From: an uncultured Eubacteriales bacterium
GTDB lineage: Bacteria; Bacillota; Clostridia; Oscillospirales; Acutalibacteraceae
DNA length: 7,280 nt
NCBI GenBank assembly: GCA_934630995.1
Contig: CAKTXU010000090.1
Location: forward strand, 1-7,280
Direction of reading: 5' to 3'
A program made the translations under genes and the position numbers. The notes under the pieces are model-generated. The model was not told where the DNA came from and did not search any database. It saw only the letters and a list, made by a program, of their open reading frames with translations. Below, piece after piece: positions 6,454 through 7,280 of the stretch; within the stretch, counting starts at the first letter, position 1, and the number at the start of each line of letters is the position of its first letter.

Positions 6454-7280
6454 TCAGTTCCCCACCTTCTGCAGCAGTTTCTGAACCCCCTTGTTGCATC
6501 CGACCATGATGAGAAACAGCAGTGTCGCGATGCTGGAGGCGTAGCCCATTTCAAACCGGATGGTGCCGTAGTCCACCAGATGGGCGACAATGGTATGAGC
6601 CGCGTAGTCGGTGCTGGGAAAACCCACCAGGTTGGAAATCTGGTCGAAGACCGCAAAGGCATTGGTGATGGACATCACCGCGCCGAACATCAGCTGCGGC
6701 TTCATCAACGGCAGGGTGATATACCACAGCTCCTGCCAGCGGTTGCGGATGCCGTCCACCATGGCCGCCTCGTAATAGGAACGGGGCAGGGTCTGAAGTC
6801 CGGCTATGAAGACCAGAAAGCTGGTACCCAGGCTCATCCACAGCATGACGATGATGACCACCGTCATCATATAGGTCGGATCGGTCAGCCACTGGATGGG
6901 CTCGTCTATCCACCCCAGATTCATCAGCAGGCCGTTGGCATAGCCGTAGGCGTCGCCGCTGAAAAACACCTGCCAGATGATATAAATCTGCCCCGACAGG
7001 GTGGGGGCGTAGAGAATGAAGGTCAGCAAGACCCGCATCAGCCGCCCCTGCTCGTTGATGAGCCAGGCCATGAAGAAGGAGGCGATGTACCCCACCGGAC
7101 CGGTGATAACGGCGAACAGCAGCGTGTTTTTCACCGCGGTCAGGAACACGTCGTCGTTGAATAGCAGCTTGACGTAATTGTCCCAGCCGATCCACTGCGG
7201 CGGCTGGAGTATATTGTAATAGGTAAAGCTGAGATAAATGGAAACCAGCACGGGGATGATGGTGAAGACAATAAAGATGA
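6454..7280 (-). CDS. Sugar ABC transporter permease, MalF/UgpA type (5' end cut by window edge)
   Basis: Inner-membrane permease subunit of a carbohydrate importer, paired with the MalG-type permease that follows after two bases. The frame is open from the right edge (first full codon at 7278) to TGA at 6456-6454, giving 274 visible residues. A GTG at 7251 is in frame, but the codons before it continue the first helix (IFIVFTIIPVLVSIYLSF, a typical MalF helix 1), so the real start lies outside, probably 15-40 residues further. The following WIGWDNYVKLL matches the family's usual GxxNY segment before helix 2. Later hydrophobic segments are visible around ITGPVGYIASFFMAWLI, LLTFILYAPTLSGQIYIIW, MMTVVIIVMLWMSLGTSFLV and the last about 35 residues. 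The EAA loop has YYEAAMVDG, then YITLPLMKP. The Ala after the loop Gly is Ile here (DGI), a mild variant. Family confident; substrate unknown. Confidence 0.93.
   Translation of the reverse strand, partial: IFIVFTIIPVLVSIYLSFTYYNILQPPQWIGWDNYVKLLFNDDVFLTAVKNTLLFAVITGPVGYIASFFMAWLINEQGRLMRVLLTFILYAPTLSGQIYIIWQVFFSGDAYGYANGLLMNLGWIDEPIQWLTDPTYMMTVVIIVMLWMSLGTSFLVFIAGLQTLPRSYYEAAMVDGIRNRWQELWYITLPLMKPQLMFGAVMSITNAFAVFDQISNLVGFPSTDYAAHTIVAHLVDYGTIRFEMGYASSIATLLFLIMVGCNKGVQKLLQKVGN

Noticed and set aside
6452..6499. Longer N-terminus of the MalG-type permease from TTG at 6499
   Set aside because: It would overlap the upstream permease by 46 bases and add 16 polar residues. The ATG at 6451 has a ribosome site and gives the usual basic MalG N-terminus.
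7200..7251. GTG at 7251 as the start of the right-hand permease
   Set aside because: It falls in the middle of the first membrane helix; upstream in-frame codons to the window edge continue that helix.
1..7280. Recent tandem duplication of the MalF-type permease genes
   Set aside because: The two proteins differ strongly in the EAA loop, in loop lengths and in flanking segments; they are distinct subfamilies rather than copies.

Overview
The window is wall-to-wall coding on the minus strand. It holds six genes in one direction with gaps of at most about 19 bases or short overlaps, and almost certainly lies inside one operon whose promoter and terminator are both outside the window. DNA is GC-rich (by eye near 60%). 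Starts are preceded by purine-rich Shine-Dalgarno sites, including a perfect AGGAGG, and one start is TTG. Family content (DUF5696, YIP1 and MalF/MalG-type permeases without a local ATPase) suggests a GC-rich Bacillota, either an Oscillospirales/Lachnospirales-type clostridium or a Paenibacillus relative. That placement is inference; no taxonomic marker gene is present.

In transcription order (right to left): (1) a MalF-type sugar ABC permease, cut at its N-terminus by the right edge (6454-7280); (2) its MalG-type partner (5588-6451); (3) a secreted, membrane-anchored NHL beta-propeller protein with TPRs and a C-terminal membrane segment (4091-5575); (4) a five-helix YIP1-family membrane protein (3481-4104); (5) a large exported DUF5696 protein, possibly glycoside-hydrolase-like (852-3461); (6) a second, different MalF-type permease, cut near its last membrane helix by the left edge (1-855). 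Gene 6 is easily missed because its frame runs off the window and a shorter open frame overlaps it out of phase.

Together the genes look like a carbohydrate uptake locus. A permease pair is followed by three extracytoplasmic or membrane proteins of poorly known function, then by the start of what is probably a second permease pair. No solute-binding protein and no ATP-binding subunit lie in the window. Import systems of this family in Bacillota often use a shared MsmX-type ATPase encoded elsewhere, so its absence is not surprising. The substrate cannot be read from the sequence.

The most interesting point is the architecture: two unlike MalF-type permeases bracketing an NHL-TPR / YIP1 / DUF5696 module, with tight translational coupling between members. 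There are no RNA genes, CRISPR arrays, mobile elements or gene-free stretches over 20 bases.
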